From positions 1 through 7,427 of the forward strand of contig CAZLSW010000116.1 of assembly GCA_964562375.1 (NCBI GenBank): a stretch of DNA of 7,427 bases, in the 5' to 3' direction. Made by a program: the position numbers and the translations under genes. Below the pieces are notes generated by a model. The model was not told the DNA's origin. It was given only the letters and a program-made list of their open reading frames with translations, and searched no databases. Positions within the stretch are counted from its first letter, which is position 1; each line of letters opens with the position of its first letter. This stretch comes from JAJPXC01 sp964562375 (GTDB taxonomy: Bacteria; Bacteroidota; Bacteroidia; Bacteroidales; Muribaculaceae). Shown piece by piece: positions 1 through 5,500 of this stretch.

Positions 1-55
1 GAGCACGACCTTGCCAAGGTCGGGGTCGCGGGTTCGAGTCCCGTTTTTCGCTCCA
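1..55 (+). tRNA. tRNA-Gly(GCC), 3' part
   Basis: This is the 3' portion of a glycine tRNA whose 5' acceptor strand and D arm lie outside the window. The anticodon stem is CGACC (6-10) with GGTCG (18-22), enclosing the 7-nt loop TTGCCAA with anticodon GCC at 13-15. The T arm pairs 28-32 with 40-44 around the loop TTCGAGT. The 3' acceptor strand is TTTTCGC (45-51), followed by discriminator T52 and an encoded CCA (53-55). The transcript probably continues into the tRNA-Leu gene downstream. Confidence 0.93.
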
Positions 56-221
56 CACAATCATTATCTCCCAAACGCCGCCTGTCACGACCCCGGAATC
101 CCGCCTCCTATTCAAGGAAGATAATCAACCCCTTAACCCCAGATTAATATCAGGGAAACCACCAAAGGACGATGCACTGCGGATGACCCCGGGAGCCAAA
201 AGAGCCTGATGATTGCGAGCT

Positions 222-305
222 GTCCGGATGGCGGAATTGGTAGACGCGCTACTTTGAGGGGGTAGTGGGCATTCGCCCGTGTGAGTTCGAGTCTCATTTC
301 GGACA
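222..305 (+). tRNA. tRNA-Leu(GAG)
   Basis: This is a complete class II tRNA. The acceptor strands are GTCCGGA (222-228) and TTCGGAC (298-304, one G:U pair). The D stem is GCG/CGC (231-233 with 245-247). The anticodon stem pairs 249-253 with 261-265 around loop TTGAGGG, giving anticodon GAG at 256-258. The long variable arm has stem GGGC/GCCC (267-270 with 275-278), as expected for leucine tRNAs, and the T arm pairs 281-285 with 293-297. The discriminator is A305. CCA is not encoded (CTC follows), unlike the upstream tRNA-Gly. Confidence 0.96.
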
Positions 306-313
306 CTCTTTCC

Positions 314-353
314 AAGAGGCAAGCAATTGAATTTCAATCGCTTGCCTCTTTTC
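314..353 (+). terminator. intrinsic terminator of the tRNA operon
   Basis: A perfect 11-bp stem AAGAGGCAAGC (314-324) with GCTTGCCTCTT (340-350) continues, after one A:C mismatch, into five more pairs (326-330 with 334-338) and closes on the loop ATT. The stem is followed by TTC and further T-rich sequence. It begins 8 nt after the tRNA-Leu discriminator, so it most likely ends the tRNA-Gly/tRNA-Leu transcript. Confidence 0.85.
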
Positions 354-362
354 TTATCCCCA

Positions 363-383
363 TTTGCACAACATTTGCACAAC
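363..383 (+). repeat. tandem pair of TTTGCACAAC, 11-bp spacing
   Basis: TTTGCACAAC occurs at 363-372 and again at 374-383, a period of 11 bp or about one helical turn. Each copy contains TTGCACAA, the reverse complement of the TTGTGCAA core of the array at 509-592. A protein binding both copies would sit on the same face of the DNA. The function is inferred; candidates are arm-type sites of a recombinase or binding sites of a regulator. Confidence 0.7.
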
Positions 384-417
384 AGAGTTTTTTCTCTGTC
401 CTTATTCCAAGCCAATT

Positions 418-609
418 TTACCCTTCTCCCGGCCTTAAATCTACTCCACTCAGACCTGCTTTATAAATTGGTTGTGCAACAGTAGCACAAAGTTGCCCCC
501 TCCATCCGTTGTGCAAGCATCGCTGCCGGTTGTGCAACTGTCGCCGATGGTTGTGCAAGTTACGCAGACGGTTGTGCAAATGTCGATCTTTTTCCAAAGC
601 CTTCTGCAT
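418..609 (-). CDS. doubtful small ORF with a heptapeptide repeat
   Basis: A 63-codon frame starts at ATG 607-609; an in-frame GTG at 613-615 would add two residues. It reads through the 21-bp repeat array and so encodes a 7-residue repeat of the form LHNRxRx: LHNRLRN, LHNHRRQ, LHNRQRC, then LHN. The product is very basic, has no recognisable domain, and the C-terminal part looks random. I think it is more likely a by-product of the DNA repeat than a gene. It is listed because a repeat period divisible by three can also arise by selection on protein. Confidence 0.12.
   Translation of the reverse strand: MQKALEKDRHLHNRLRNLHNHRRQLHNRQRCLHNGWRGQLCATVAQPIYKAGLSGVDLRPGEG
472..490. repeat. inverted TTGTGC/GCACAA site
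   Basis: TTGTGC (472-477) and GCACAA (485-490) form a 6-bp inverted repeat around 7 nt. The left half is part of a full TTGTGCAA octamer at 472-479, the same core as in the 21-bp array that begins 37 bp further on. It may be an isolated or diverged member of the same set of sites. Confidence 0.5.
509..592 (+). repeat. four-unit direct repeat array, exact 21-bp period
   Basis: TTGTGCAA occurs at 509-516, 530-537, 551-558 and 572-579, each start exactly 21 bp after the last. Between cores, the units share a looser pattern (a CGC/CGA near the middle and GG or CGG at the end of the first three units); the fourth unit decays after its core. A 21-bp period is two helical turns, which puts all cores on one face of the helix, as in replication iterons and recombinase arm sites. 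No replication or recombination gene is adjacent, so the function is undetermined. Confidence 0.8.
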
Positions 610-633
610 CCCCACTCGCGGCTCCCTTTTAAT

Positions 634-666
634 AAGCCAAGTTGTTGATTACCAATAGCTTGGCTT
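634..666. other. stem-loop, possible terminator
   Basis: AAGCCAAG (634-641) pairs with CTTGGCTT (659-666), and the inner bases 642-647 with 653-658 extend the stem (one G:U pair) to about 14 bp, closing on ATTAC. The + strand continues with TTTCTCCTT, only a weak U tract. Its layout relative to the tandem repeat at 681-701 mirrors the terminator plus repeat at 314-383. It could be a terminator or a structural part of an attachment site. Confidence 0.55.
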
Positions 667-680
667 TCTCCTTAATGGAA

Positions 681-701
681 TTTGCACCAAATTTGCACCA
701 A
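681..701 (+). repeat. tandem pair of TTTGCACCAA, 11-bp spacing
   Basis: TTTGCACCAA occurs at 681-690 and 692-701 with the same 11-bp period as the pair at 363-383, and differs from it by C for A at the eighth base. It lies 12 bp from the left end of the insertion sequence, whose arrival may have cut off further copies. Confidence 0.7.
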
Positions 702-713
702 CATTTTCTGAGG

Positions 714-733
714 CGTCCTGAAATTTCTTGACT
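714..733 (+). repeat. IS inverted repeat, orfB-side end
   Basis: CGTCCTGAAA, then TTT, then CTTGACT. It matches the complement of 2263-2282 at 17 of 20 positions; the only differences are the three central bases (TTT against AAG). Confidence 0.8.
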
Positions 734-951
734 CGGAAGAGGTTAATAGATGTTGATATTATGGGTTAATCCAGTCGTGGGTTTACTTCCGGGACAGTCG
801 TCCGCTAACGGGTTTACACCGGTTTCGGCTCGCGAGCCAGGAGGGGGGGTGAAACCGGCGGGGCTCGATGCCCCGCCGGTTTCAGGGTCTGCTCCGTTTG
901 TCGGACGCTTCGCCTTTCGGGGGGGGTGACGCGAAGTTAGCGATTTAATCC
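734..951. other. structured noncoding 3' part of the IS
   Basis: No gene is apparent here. GGGTTTAC occurs at 779-786 and 810-817, and CAGTCGT at 772-778 and 795-801. A 12-nt self-complementary GGCTCGCGAGCC sits at 827-838. There are runs of seven G (843-849) and eight G (919-926), and CTTCGC/GCGAAG (908-913 with 931-936) encloses the second run. The dominant hairpin at 850-884 is listed separately. Together these suggest a segment folded in RNA or single-stranded DNA, or a small acquired cassette. Confidence 0.5.
850..884. other. 15-bp perfect GC-rich hairpin inside the IS
   Basis: TGAAACCGGCGGGGC (850-864) pairs perfectly with GCCCCGCCGGTTTCA (870-884) around a 5-nt loop TCGAT. No T tract follows on either strand, so it is not a standard intrinsic terminator, although so stable a structure could still block transcription or protect RNA 3' ends. 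CCGGTTTC also occurs at 819-826, so the 5' arm (851-858) has two possible partners and two exclusive folds exist, the 15-bp one being far stronger. Confidence 0.75.
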
Positions 952-1806
952 TTACCTTGGTTTACTGTACCAGGGGTATTTTTTCCAGCGGCGCTCCAGC
1001 GGGCCCTCCATCTGGTGGGCCTCGGAGGGGGTGAGCCATTCGATAGAGGCGTGCGGGCGTTGGTCGTTGTAGGATGCTATCGCTTTTTTGACCAGCCGGT
1101 TAACATTGTCGGCGGTCACGCCCCAGTGTTTCAGGAACTCGTTCTTGATGGTGCCGTTGACGCGCTCGGCGTGGGCGTAGTCGCGGGGGTCGCCCCCCTC
1201 GGTCATGCTCGGGAGGATGGAGTGCTTGTTGAGTTCGCGGACGTAGGCGGCGCTGCAATACTGCGAGCCGCGGTCGGAGTGGTGGATGGTCGGGAGATTG
1301 GGGTCGGCCTTCTGGGCGATGGCCATCCGCAGGGCCTCGAGGGCGTGGGCCGCTGACATGTCGGCGGCCTGGGCCCAGCCGACGATCTTGCGGGAGTACA
1401 TGTCGGTGATCAGGAAGAGGTAGCGGAACGAGCCGTCGACGCGCACGTAGGTGATGTCGCTGACCCACACCTCGTTAGGGCGCATCGGCACGACCTCCTT
1501 GACAAGGTTGGGGTACGTCCGCAGCGCGTGGCCCGAGAACGTGGTGCGGGGCTTGCGGCGACGCGGCCGCAGCAGCATACCCTCGCGGTCAAGCAGGGCG
1601 AACAGACGGTCGCGCCCGCACTCCACGCCGAACTCCTTGAGGAGCATCTTTTGTAGCTTGCGGGTCCCCACGCCGGCGCAGCCGTCGCGCAGGTCGCGGC
1701 ACATCTCGGCGATGACCTGGTCGGCCACGCGCTCCGCGTACTCGTATTTATTTCCCTGATAATACGCCTGTTTCGTGGCGCCAAACAGGGCGCAGAGCGT
1801 GCCCAC
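952..1806 (-). CDS. IS3-family transposase OrfB (DDE catalytic subunit)
   Basis: OrfB catalyses strand cleavage and transfer of the element. Numbered from the GTG at 1804-1806, residues about 30-75 form the helix-turn-helix region usually preceding the catalytic core (GVGTRKL), and about 105-270 form an RNase H-fold integrase core. The catalytic triad is visible: D117 in WVSDITY, D178 in HHSDRGSQY and E214 in HAERVNGTIKNE, with 60 and 35 residues between them, the DD(35)E spacing of IS3. The ending YNDQRPHASIEWLTPSEA is also typical. The frame stays open upstream to 1857, and the added residues (SWRQTVERLRRSRPQEK) fit the usual OrfA/OrfB junction. The working protein is therefore probably OrfAB of 428 residues, made by -1 frameshifting, and the GTG may not be used. 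The frame is intact, so the element may be active. Confidence 0.93.
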   Translation of the reverse strand: MGTLCALFGATKQAYYQGNKYEYAERVADQVIAEMCRDLRDGCAGVGTRKLQKMLLKEFGVECGRDRLFALLDREGMLLRPRRRKPRTTFSGHALRTYPNLVKEVVPMRPNEVWVSDITYVRVDGSFRYLFLITDMYSRKIVGWAQAADMSAAHALEALRMAIAQKADPNLPTIHHSDRGSQYCSAAYVRELNKHSILPSMTEGGDPRDYAHAERVNGTIKNEFLKHWGVTADNVNRLVKKAIASYNDQRPHASIEWLTPSEAHQMEGPLERRWKKYPWYSKPR

Positions 1807-1863
1807 CTTCTCTTGCGGGCGGCTCCGGCGCAGGCGTTCTACTGTTTGGCGCCAGCTTTTTTT
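1776..1863 (-). promoter_or_regulatory. programmed -1 frameshift signal of OrfAB
   Basis: Read on the minus strand, orfA ends CGA AAA AAA GCT and contains the slippery heptamer A AAA AAA (1863 to 1857). Two nucleotides later begins a 13-bp perfect stem: T plus GGCGCCAAACAG (1854-1842) pairs with CTGTTTGGCGCC plus A (1788-1776), with a 53-nt loop that can form smaller pairs such as GCCC/GGGC. The orfA stop TAG (1841-1839) lies at the inner edge of the stem. Slipping back one base gives AGC TGG CGC and enters orfB. Slippery A runs with a downstream stem are established for IS3-family elements; use of this one is inferred. Confidence 0.85.
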
Positions 1864-2237
1864 CGTATCTGGATGTTGAGGGTCTCCTCGGCCACGTCGA
1901 TCATCGTGTCCAGGGCGTGCGCGCGGAGCTCGGCCTTGGCCAGCTCCTTTTTCAGGCGGGCGATCTCGGCGTCGCGCGGGTCCGCCACCCGCCCCTTCGA
2001 CGCAGGCGCGGCCGCCTGTCCGTTGCCGGCGGATTTGTTCTTGTCCTTCTGTTTCACGTCTATATAACGTGGTTTGTGGGCTGATGTTGTGTAGCGTCCG
2101 CTGACCCAGTAGCTCAGGGCCCGGCGGGAAACGCCGGCAGATTTTGCCGCCTCGGTCAGGCTTTGATGCCCTTTGAGGTAGGACGCGACGATTCTCTTCT
2201 TCTCTTCGTCCGTCTTTCGCTTGTTTCTTTCTCTCAT
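1839..2237 (-). CDS. IS3-family transposase OrfA (DNA-binding subunit)
   Basis: A 132-residue basic protein that recognises the element's ends and, as the N-terminal part of OrfAB, brings the catalytic domain to them. Residues about 8-50 form a helix-turn-helix (EKKRIVASYLKG, SLTEAAKSAGVSRRALSYWV). Residues about 52-85 are a lysine- and alanine-rich linker. Residues about 88-122 (DAEIARLKKELAKAELRAHAL...) make a leucine-zipper-like coiled coil, as usual for multimerisation of IS3 OrfA. OrfA alone usually regulates or inhibits transposition. The start ATG (2235-2237) lies inside a 23-bp near-palindrome, so its translation or transcription may be controlled there. The stop TAG overlaps the frameshift stem. 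Confidence 0.92.
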   Translation of the reverse strand: MRERNKRKTDEEKKRIVASYLKGHQSLTEAAKSAGVSRRALSYWVSGRYTTSAHKPRYIDVKQKDKNKSAGNGQAAAPASKGRVADPRDAEIARLKKELAKAELRAHALDTMIDVAEETLNIQIRKKAGAKQ

Positions 2238-2258
2238 TAATCCTTAATAAGGTTTAAT
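2236..2258. promoter_or_regulatory. near-perfect palindrome over the orfA start codon
   Basis: The 23 bases from 2236 to 2258 pair at 10 of 11 positions around A2247: ATTAA/TTAAT outer arms, a T:T mismatch, then CCTTA/TAAGG. The palindrome includes two bases of the orfA start codon. It could be an operator for OrfA or a host factor, or an RNA hairpin that hides the start when transcription enters from outside the element, a known way of restraining insertion sequences. Which of these applies is inference. Confidence 0.5.
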
Positions 2259-2262
2259 CTCC

Positions 2263-2282
2263 AGTCAAGCTTTTTCAGGACG
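2263..2282 (-). repeat. IS inverted repeat, orfA-side end
   Basis: Read on the minus strand: CGTCCTGAAA, AAG, CTTGACT, the partner of 714-733. The TTGACT inside it could act as a -35 element for the transposase, but no matching -10 at a proper distance is evident. Confidence 0.8.
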
Positions 2283-2447
2283 ATACAATCTACAACTTAC
2301 ATAATACTTGAAATCTGCGCAACGCTGAGAAAAGGCATACTCACTGGCCGTCATAATATACTGTTCACGTTTTGCCAATTCTCGTCGAAGCGTTTCTAGG
2401 GTCAACGCTCGATCTCGGGCTTGCGTTTCACCTTGGATTTGTCGCAT
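2265..2447 (-). CDS. unrecognised 60-aa ORF ending in the IS inverted repeat
   Basis: The frame from ATG 2445-2447 encodes a charged, helix-prone peptide (GETQARDRALTLETLRRELAKR, written here as its general character: alternating Arg/Glu and Leu) followed by an aromatic, cysteine-containing end, SQRCADFKYYVSCRLY. The last four residues (PEKA, with part of the preceding codon) and the TGA stop come from the IS inverted repeat, so if it is a gene its true 3' end was removed by the insertion. It uses CGA for arginine repeatedly, unlike the neighbouring rhamnosidase. No domain is recognised and no ribosome-binding or promoter motif is evident. It may be a truncated gene remnant or chance. Confidence 0.25.
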   Translation of the reverse strand: MRQIQGETQARDRALTLETLRRELAKREQYIMTASEYAFSQRCADFKYYVSCRLYRPEKA

Positions 2448-2451
2448 GTGT

Positions 2452-2494
2452 TGAAATATAAAGGAGGTGGGCATCCCTGCGGTGCTCACCTCCT
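2452..2494 (-). terminator. intrinsic terminator of the rhamnosidase operon
   Basis: On the minus strand AGGAGGTG (2494-2487) pairs with CACCTCCT (2469-2462); a wobble pair and GCA/TGC extend the stem to about 12 bp with a 9-nt loop. It is followed by the U-rich TTATATTT. It begins 30 nt after the rhamnosidase stop codon, which fits termination of the minus-strand operon. Confidence 0.8.
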
Positions 2495-2524
2495 GGTGCT
2501 GGTTGGATAGATAGGAATAGGGAA

Positions 2525-5500
2525 TCAGTTCACACTGATTGCGTTGGTTGAGATAGTGAATGTATGGGAGCCGGAGGCGAGGGTGTATTTGGCGCAACGG
2601 AGGCCGTTCCAGGTGCAGAAGCTGTCGAAGGTGGCGTAAGAGCTGTCGGAGGCTGTGGCCACATCGTCGGAAACGGGGAGATAAAGGGTGGCGGTGGTGT
2701 TGGCGGGGACGGTACAGGTGTAGAATCGCATCACGCCGTGGCCGTCGGCAGTCCAAGAGCTGCGGATTGTGCCGTAGTTTGACTCATAGGAACCGCTGAG
2801 CGAGGTGAAGGTGCCACCCGCTTGGGGCTGTAGCGTGAAATGCTTGTAGCCGCGAGTGCCGTCTTCGGTCACGCCGCCGGTGATGCCCAATTGGTATTCG
2901 TACATCCATTGCCCCACGGAGCCGAGAGCGAAGTGGTTAAACGAGTTCATGTTGTTACCGTCGCCCTGGCCGAAGGCCGATTCGTAACCGTTCCAGCGTT
3001 CCCAAATGGAGGTTGCGCCATTGGTCACGGGATAGAGCCACGAGGGATAGGCGGTGGAGGTGAATAGGGAGTAGGCGTCGGCGACACGACCATTATGGCT
3101 GAGAGCAGGGAGCATGTTGGGCGTGCCGTTGAAGCCGGTGGTGATGGTGTAGTCGTTAAACGAGTAGCCACCATTACCGCTCTGCGATGGATGGGCTGTA
3201 AGCTCGGCCAGGTATTGGATGGCGTAGGGACGATTTTCGTCGTTGAACACGTTGTGAACCAGCGGTGAGGCGTAGGAGCTTTGCGAGTGGAGAATCTTGC
3301 CAGTCATGAAGCGGGTTTTGTGGGTGGTGGGATCCACGAACGCTTCGTTCCATTCCTCCTTAGCGGCGTCGTGACGGTCGCGGAGGGTAGCGGCGTACTC
3401 CGTGTCACCCTTGGCCGCGGCCATGTCGGCCATCAGCTCCATCATGTAGATGTAAATGGCATTGTTGAGCACCTCGCTCACGCGGGCTGTCTCGTCGAGG
3501 TTGGTCATGGTTTCCACCTCGGAGCTTCGGGGGGTAAGCTCGAGCCAGTCGGCAAAGCCGGTGGTCCACCAAGCGAGGTATTGATAATCCTTCTCGGGAT
3601 ATGTGCCGTCGAAATACTCTTTGGGCCATTTGTTTTTGTAGGCGAAGCAGGCCATCCCCTCGAGCCAAGCCTTCATAGCGTCGTAATTCTCCTCTACGAT
3701 GCGGAAGTCGCCGTATTGGGCGTACATCTGCCAAGGAACCATGCACACGGCGGCGCTCCAGGTGGTGGCGTCGCAGAAGTTGGCCTCCTTAGTGGTCATA
3801 TAGGTGGGCACAGTGAAACCGATACCGCCCGCGGGGCACCAATCGGAGGCAATCTGCTGGTCGGCGCGCACCGACACCATCCATTGGCGGAAGAAGTTGT
3901 AGACGTCGCTGTTGTAGGAGGCGGTGCGGCAGTATACCTGGGCGTCGCCTGTCCACCCCATTCGCTCGTCGCGCTGGGGGCAGTCGGTGGGGATAGTTTG
4001 GAAATTGCCCAATTGGCTGCGCTGGATGTTGGAGAAGAGTTGGTTGACCAATTCGCCAGTGGTGCCGTCGCTGGTCTCGGCATGGTAAGTGCCGGTGGGG
4101 AGAGCGTCGGATGAGAGAACAAGGGCTTGAACGTTGCTTAGAGGGAGGCTGCCACTGTGGTTGGGGATGGTGATTTGGATATACTGGTAGCCACAATACA
4201 GGGAGATAGGACTGATCACTACCTCCTCAGCGCCCTTGGCCACGTAGAAGATAGTTGCCATGGCGTTGCGGTAGTTGTCGCGCAGTTGTCGCCCGGTAAG
4301 ACCCATACCATTTACGCCATAGGTGTTCTCATAGACTTCCAAGTCGCCACGACCACCGGGGTAAACCTGCTCGGAAAGGCGAATGATCACAGTGTCGTTC
4401 GCGGCAAGCCACCCCTTGGGGATGCTGATGCGGGGAGCGCCGGTGAGGTTGGTGCCCATATTGTAGATGTAGGTGCGGCCATCGGAGGAGTGGGCGGGCA
4501 TCAGCTCAGTGGCGGTGATGGTGTCGCACACTTGGATCGTGCGGTCGTAGCGGCCCATAAGGTAGAACTCCTCCCAGTCGCGGCGGTCGATGACGGCGGG
4601 AGCGATCCATGCCGAAGCGTCGAAGGAGGCGTCGCTGTTCCACCCTGCAACGTAAGGCTCGCGACGTGCGTCGTAAAACTCACCGTCGACAAACGAACCC
4701 GAGCGCAGCGGGCCGTCCTTGTAGCTGAGCCAGTCGGTTGTGTTGGTCACCTTGGTCTCCGAGGTGCCGTCGGTATAGGTGATTACGAGCTTCGCCATTA
4801 ACGCCTCATGGTCGCCAAAGAAGTTGTAATTGTAGATATCCTTGGTGAGATGTCCGGTCCACCAGCATGGGAGCAAGGTGGCACCGATAACATTCTTGCC
4901 AGTTTTCATCAGCGAGGTGACGTCGTAGGCGTTGTAACCCATCACTTCGCGGATTTGGCTGCTGCCAGGGGCAAACCAATCGTCGCCCATACGCTGGCCG
5001 TTGATGTGGATTTCGTAGCCGCCCATCGCGGTGACGTACATCTTGGCCTTGGCAATCTCCTTTGCGCCCGTATCAACAACAGTGCGTAGCATGGTCATTG
5101 AGCCGTGGCTGGGATCCACGTAGCCCATGCGGAAGTCGCTACCCGTGTTTTTCACCTTGATGGTGGAGCCGTCGACGGTTACGAAGTCGATGGGAGCGAA
5201 CACATCGTAGTAATCGGCGTTGAACACCTGGTCGTCGACCGAAGCGCCGCGGGTGCGTATCACGTAGTCGGTGTATTCCACCTCGTCGCCTGGGTTGGCA
5301 GCGAAGCCGATGGAGTTGAGGTGCATGAACGAGGTGGCGTACTCGTTGTTCTCGTTAGCGGTAATGTTGAAGCCGGTAGCTGCGGCATCAACGCCGCTCT
5401 CCCAAGCCGAGAGGTAATGGCCGTCGACGGTGATGGTCATGTCGTAGCTCGCGTCCTGGATATAGGTGAGCGTAATGGCGTGCTCGACATTCTTATTGTC

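Larger units (their letters stand above)
306..713. other. repeat-rich region without a clear gene, between tRNA-Leu and the IS
   Basis: This 408-base stretch is AT-richer than the rest of the window and has no convincing protein gene. It contains the tRNA terminator, many copies of the octamer TTGTGCAA or its reverse complement TTGCACAA, a 6-bp hairpin ACAGAG/CTCTGT with a T6 loop (382-399), and a second long stem-loop (634-666). The combination of a tRNA 3' end, short helically phased repeats and hairpins resembles the attachment-site region of a tyrosine-recombinase element. No recombinase gene is in the window, so this reading is inference. Confidence 0.5.
714..2282 (-). mobile_element. 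IS3-family insertion sequence
   Basis: The element is about 1.57 kb, bounded by related 20-bp inverted ends (17 of 20 identical) and encoding orfA and orfB in overlapping frames joined by a -1 slippery site, the classic IS3-family plan. OrfB has the DD(35)E catalytic spacing. The coding part is visibly GC-richer than the flanks, suggesting origin in another genome. OrfA lies close to the right end as drawn (transcription runs leftward), while 218 bp of structured noncoding DNA separate orfB from the left end. The exact termini are uncertain by a few bases because the flanks show no target-site duplication. The subgroup cannot be assigned from reading alone. Confidence 0.9.

Noticed and set aside
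125..415. 96-codon minus-strand frame through tRNA-Leu
   Set aside because: It reads antisense through the tRNA and its terminator; the peptide is an artefact of those RNA sequences.
509..592. CRISPR array
   Set aside because: The repeat core is only 8 bp and spacers 13 bp, far shorter than CRISPR repeats and spacers, and no cas gene is present.
649..717. Minus-strand frame ending ENVGANLVQIPLRRKPSYW as the C-terminus of an integrase cut by the IS
   Set aside because: It is only about 20 codons, is formed largely by the 11-bp repeats, and has no catalytic motif; it cannot be told from chance.
2241..2267. Possible -35/-10 promoter for orfA using TTGACT in the inverted repeat
   Set aside because: No acceptable -10 lies at 16-18 bp, and no Bacteroides-type TAnnTTTG is present, so a promoter cannot be supported.
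2461..2470. AAGGAGGTGG, a Shine-Dalgarno-like sequence on +
   Set aside because: It is one arm of the operon terminator and no + strand gene starts after it.
3281..4114. 277-codon open frame on + opposite the catalytic domain
   Set aside because: It is antisense to the most conserved part of the rhamnosidase, so its openness follows from the codon choice of the real gene.
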